Assembly: GCA_049644265.1 (NCBI GenBank)
Contig: JBARRO010000117.1
Span: forward strand, 1-22,599
Direction of reading: 5' to 3'
DNA from: JBARRO01 sp049644265
GTDB taxonomy: Bacteria; Bacteroidota; Ignavibacteria; UBA10030
Length of the DNA: 22,599 bases
Part shown: positions 22,501 to 22,599 of the stretch, one piece after another
How the letters are laid out: the number at the start of each line of letters is the position of its first letter
How positions within the stretch are numbered: the first letter of the stretch is position 1
Notes under the pieces: model-generated
Databases searched by the model: none
Told to the model about the DNA's origin: nothing
Seen by the model: the letters and a program-made list of their open reading frames with translations, nothing else
Translations under genes and position numbers: made by a program

Positions 22501-22599
22501 TCGGGGACGAAGACGTTTGGGAGCGGGACGACGCGGATTGCAGGGACGTTCGATGTGACGGGCAGTGCAGTGGCCGATGCGGTGACGAACACGCCGACG
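16504..22599 (+). CDS. Giant secreted Thr/Ser/Gly-rich beta-strand repeat protein (3' end outside window)
   Basis: One frame is open without a stop for 2032 codons and runs off the right edge. A TTG start at 16504 gives an n-region MNRNLHIVKR, a hydrophobic core to about residue 29 and a likely cleavage at TRA-Q (31/32), so it is Sec-exported. An opening module (ATWAGATWSQGRVPINTDSV, then LTI-type strands) resembles the N-termini of other FCB giant surface proteins. Nearly all that follows is short, alternating Thr/Ser/Gly/Ala/Val/Asn-rich strands, as expected of beta-helix or filamentous adhesins. There are two internal repeat classes: about 255-residue units early on, and 54-56-residue units with core TVDFNGSGSQTIP late. 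Lys, Arg and Cys are rare. A C-terminal sorting domain (for example T9SS) would lie beyond the window. Adhesin or matrix roles are inferred; the ligand is unknown. Confidence 0.9.
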   Translation, partial: MNRNLHIVKRIVGTTALVALLIAVASVQTRAQVTNVASAGATWAGATWSQGRVPINTDSVVINSGVNLTIGTAAVCGSLTIGSATATATTLTIGAGGSLNVTTAGGRAGSLAINPGNVNVAMTLACGAFSATIAGTPTLSATNTQTISVSTGSVSFTRAVGFTWSAGTMTLTNTGSISVTGLLTQSGGTIQNTTTAGTINFNGGYSKSGGIFTTLAGETINFGGNLTVSTAALTFNATSTAVFTASATITPTAAITFGNVQLNSGTQTLAGAVTVAGNWTNNGGTLIAGASGVTFSGATKTIGGTTSTTFGPLTIGAGSTDTLKVNTSSTSLTFTASGTASSLTHSGTSNLTVNGNVTVNQPTAAVVTSWNVNAGSATVTGTTTLNATNITATRVAQIAVTSGSLDLQGTTTLSTGTSSVTAVITVSTGSITFGAALSHTEGTIAVSGTGTINFNSTYAFGPTASAAPILTTVAGANLTFANSLTAATALTLNATSNSTFTASATITPTAAMTFGNVQLNSGTQTLAGAVTVAGNWTNNGGTLSAGANGVTFSGATKTIGGTTSTTFGPLTIGAGSTDTLKVNATCTSLTFTASGTASSLTHSGTSSLTVNGNVTLNQPTAAVLTAWNINAGSASVSGTSTINATNTTAGRNGKIIVTSGSATFGNTVTLSTGTTGTTAEISLGAGTMTFSTLLTHGEGLLTFTGAGTMNFNGGYSFGPLASVAPVFTTVSGANLNFGGNLTISAAALVLNSGSNSTFTASGNVTPTTAVTFGHVSIDSAVTTTTVSGAGTLTIAGNLFVDTTATLAGTEALLLTGASATIDGRGTISAASTVSAAHTIPATANLTISGAMTISGATSVSNTGIVTASSVTGALGTSNWTQNAAAAVLNYSGTTQALMGIGTLTASTSGNTVNYNGAGAQTVKPASYHHLVLSNSGAKTMTSVTAIAGNLTVSGSATMTSNAAFAVGGAFNYTSSGSTTLTAATAISISTYNQTAGTFVDNGNTITVTGTGASTWSKSGGTFTATGTVNFTGVAPEIGTSNFGTLQVSAGSGNTATLTGNATVGANLTISSGTLDLGSNTANRSSAGGTLTLAAGTGLKIGGTGTLPSNYSTHSINATSTVEYAGTTTTVAALNSSQNYGNLTMSGSGVTTSASFGVVGTMNVTGSLIASAGTVTVSSTAWNITNSGTLTFSGLTVGTTPTTQSSASFTVGGALTLSGAVTFAPTGGTITMNNGSSIANASGTLSFQGLTVANSAAVTGSGNFSVAGTFTVGASGTFTPAAAEVISGGGTLTGSGTVVVTRTAATPDFNSQYAISTKTLTNLTVDYNAAAAQTVNALDYNNLTISGNRGGATVTLESGITAILNTFLPSAANVVYATTGNTVDFSGSGSQTIPAFTYNNLTSSSTGARTLASSGTIGVAGVFTPGSNAYTFTGSTVDFNGAGSQTIPVFDYSNLTSSSTGARTLASSGTIGVAGVFTPGTNAYTISGSTVDFNGTGPQTIPVFDYNNLTSSSTGARTLASSDTIGVSGVFTPGVNTYTITGSTVDFNGSGSQTVPSFSYNNLSLSNAGTKTFETGTEGVAGTLSTSGTAVADATSNNCTVDYNGSGAQSIPAINYTNLSLSNAGTKTFLVGTTGIAGNFSVSGATANATTNASTIDFNGLGSQNVAAMNYSSITFSNSGTKTLTVGTTRIAGTFTVTGTAIADATTNSTTVEFNGSALQNSPVVTYYDLVINSTGTRVLLNDVIVNHDFTVLAGRGQVAGQDFTVVGTTTIATEFRVTNVAGIKTLGNIVIQNGGLINFTAAEALMINGNLQVDGTGSITSGAGAWTFQKSGGGGTLGGTATGVSITNAVFTTDYANSGSYTFGALTVTGSTLTNNGTLAISTSLSGSGTLTQGSGASLDLSFAGLASLSALNASASGNTVAYSAAGAQTVVAIDYANLSLSGSGVKTLSAGATRVAASFSLGGTATVDATTNSSEVGYNGTGAQAVLSLDYHHLTLGTSGTKTFGSGTTRIAGTFDVTGSAVADAVTNTPT
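17101..18894 (+). repeat. About 255-residue tandem repeats in the giant protein (2 full, 1 partial)
   Basis: Units start at NFNGGY-type segments: 17101, 17860 and 18631 (spacings 759 and 771 bp). Units 1 and 2 share long identical stretches such as FGNVQLNSGTQTLAGAVTVA and FSGATKTIGGTTSTTFGPLT. Unit 3 keeps only the first third, to about 18894. The DNA of units 1 and 2 differs mostly at third codon positions. Confidence 0.85.
20647..21798 (+). repeat. 54-56-residue tandem repeats, block 1
   Basis: Cores of the form TVDFNGSGSQTIP start at 20647, 20809, 20971, 21133, 21301, 21466 and 21634, spaced 162, 162, 162, 168, 165 and 168 bp. The first three units carry SSSTGARTLASS(G/D)TIGV(A/S)GVFTPG; later ones carry SN(A/S)GTKT...GT(T/E)..AG. 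Isolated divergent copies of the core occur earlier, near 19231 (NTVNYNGAGAQTV) and 20473 (LTVDYNAAAAQTV). Confidence 0.88.
22264..22599 (+). repeat. 54-56-residue tandem repeats, block 2 (continues off the edge)
   Basis: Two more units start at 22264 (TVAYSAAGAQTV) and 22432 (VGYNGTGAQAVL), 168 bp apart, after a non-repeat insert at about 21800-22260. The second reads on into GTKTFGSGTTRIAGTFDVTG at the window end, so further units probably follow. Confidence 0.82.

Overview
The window is a bacterial chromosome segment, probably from the FCB superphylum on the Ignavibacteriota/Chlorobiota/Bacteroidota side. This rests on the EF-P loop type (TPGNLRAF, which I recall from green sulfur bacteria), a TAnnTTTG-type promoter element ahead of the cystathionine beta-synthase gene, a NamZ/NagZ cell-wall recycling pair, and a giant Thr/Ser/Gly-rich secreted repeat protein of the kind common in that group. 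The assignment is inference; no rRNA or other strong marker is present.

Bases 1-4760 hold ndk (nucleoside diphosphate kinase), a Nudix hydrolase, and a convergent pair of secreted peptidoglycan glycosidases, NamZ-like (+) and NagZ-like (-). Gaps here are filled with phased short tandem repeats. The same two-part heptamer module precedes both ndk and the Nudix gene, and other gaps carry degenerate arrays of 6, 8, 9 or 10 bp units.

Bases 4760-8690, all on the minus strand, hold a transsulfuration pair: cystathionine beta-synthase and a cystathionine gamma-lyase/synthase family enzyme. Between them sits a complete IS481-like element with 26-bp inverted repeats and a 6-bp target duplication, inserted into a 20-bp palindrome just past the beta-synthase stop codon.

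Bases 8690-15375 start with an AT-rich divergent promoter region, then a tightly spaced plus-strand cluster: efp, accB and accC (biotin carboxyl carrier and biotin carboxylase of acetyl-CoA carboxylase), gcvH, a 7TM-PAS-PAS-GAF histidine kinase, and an overlapping NarL-type response regulator.

Bases 15375-22599 hold a 237-bp gap with an 11-bp-phased array of TACGG/CCGTA half-sites, two receiver-only response regulators, and a secreted giant repeat protein that is open for 2032 codons and runs off the right edge. The layout suggests, without proving, that the sensor system and the two receivers are linked to control of the surface protein. No rRNA, tRNA or CRISPR array was recognised.
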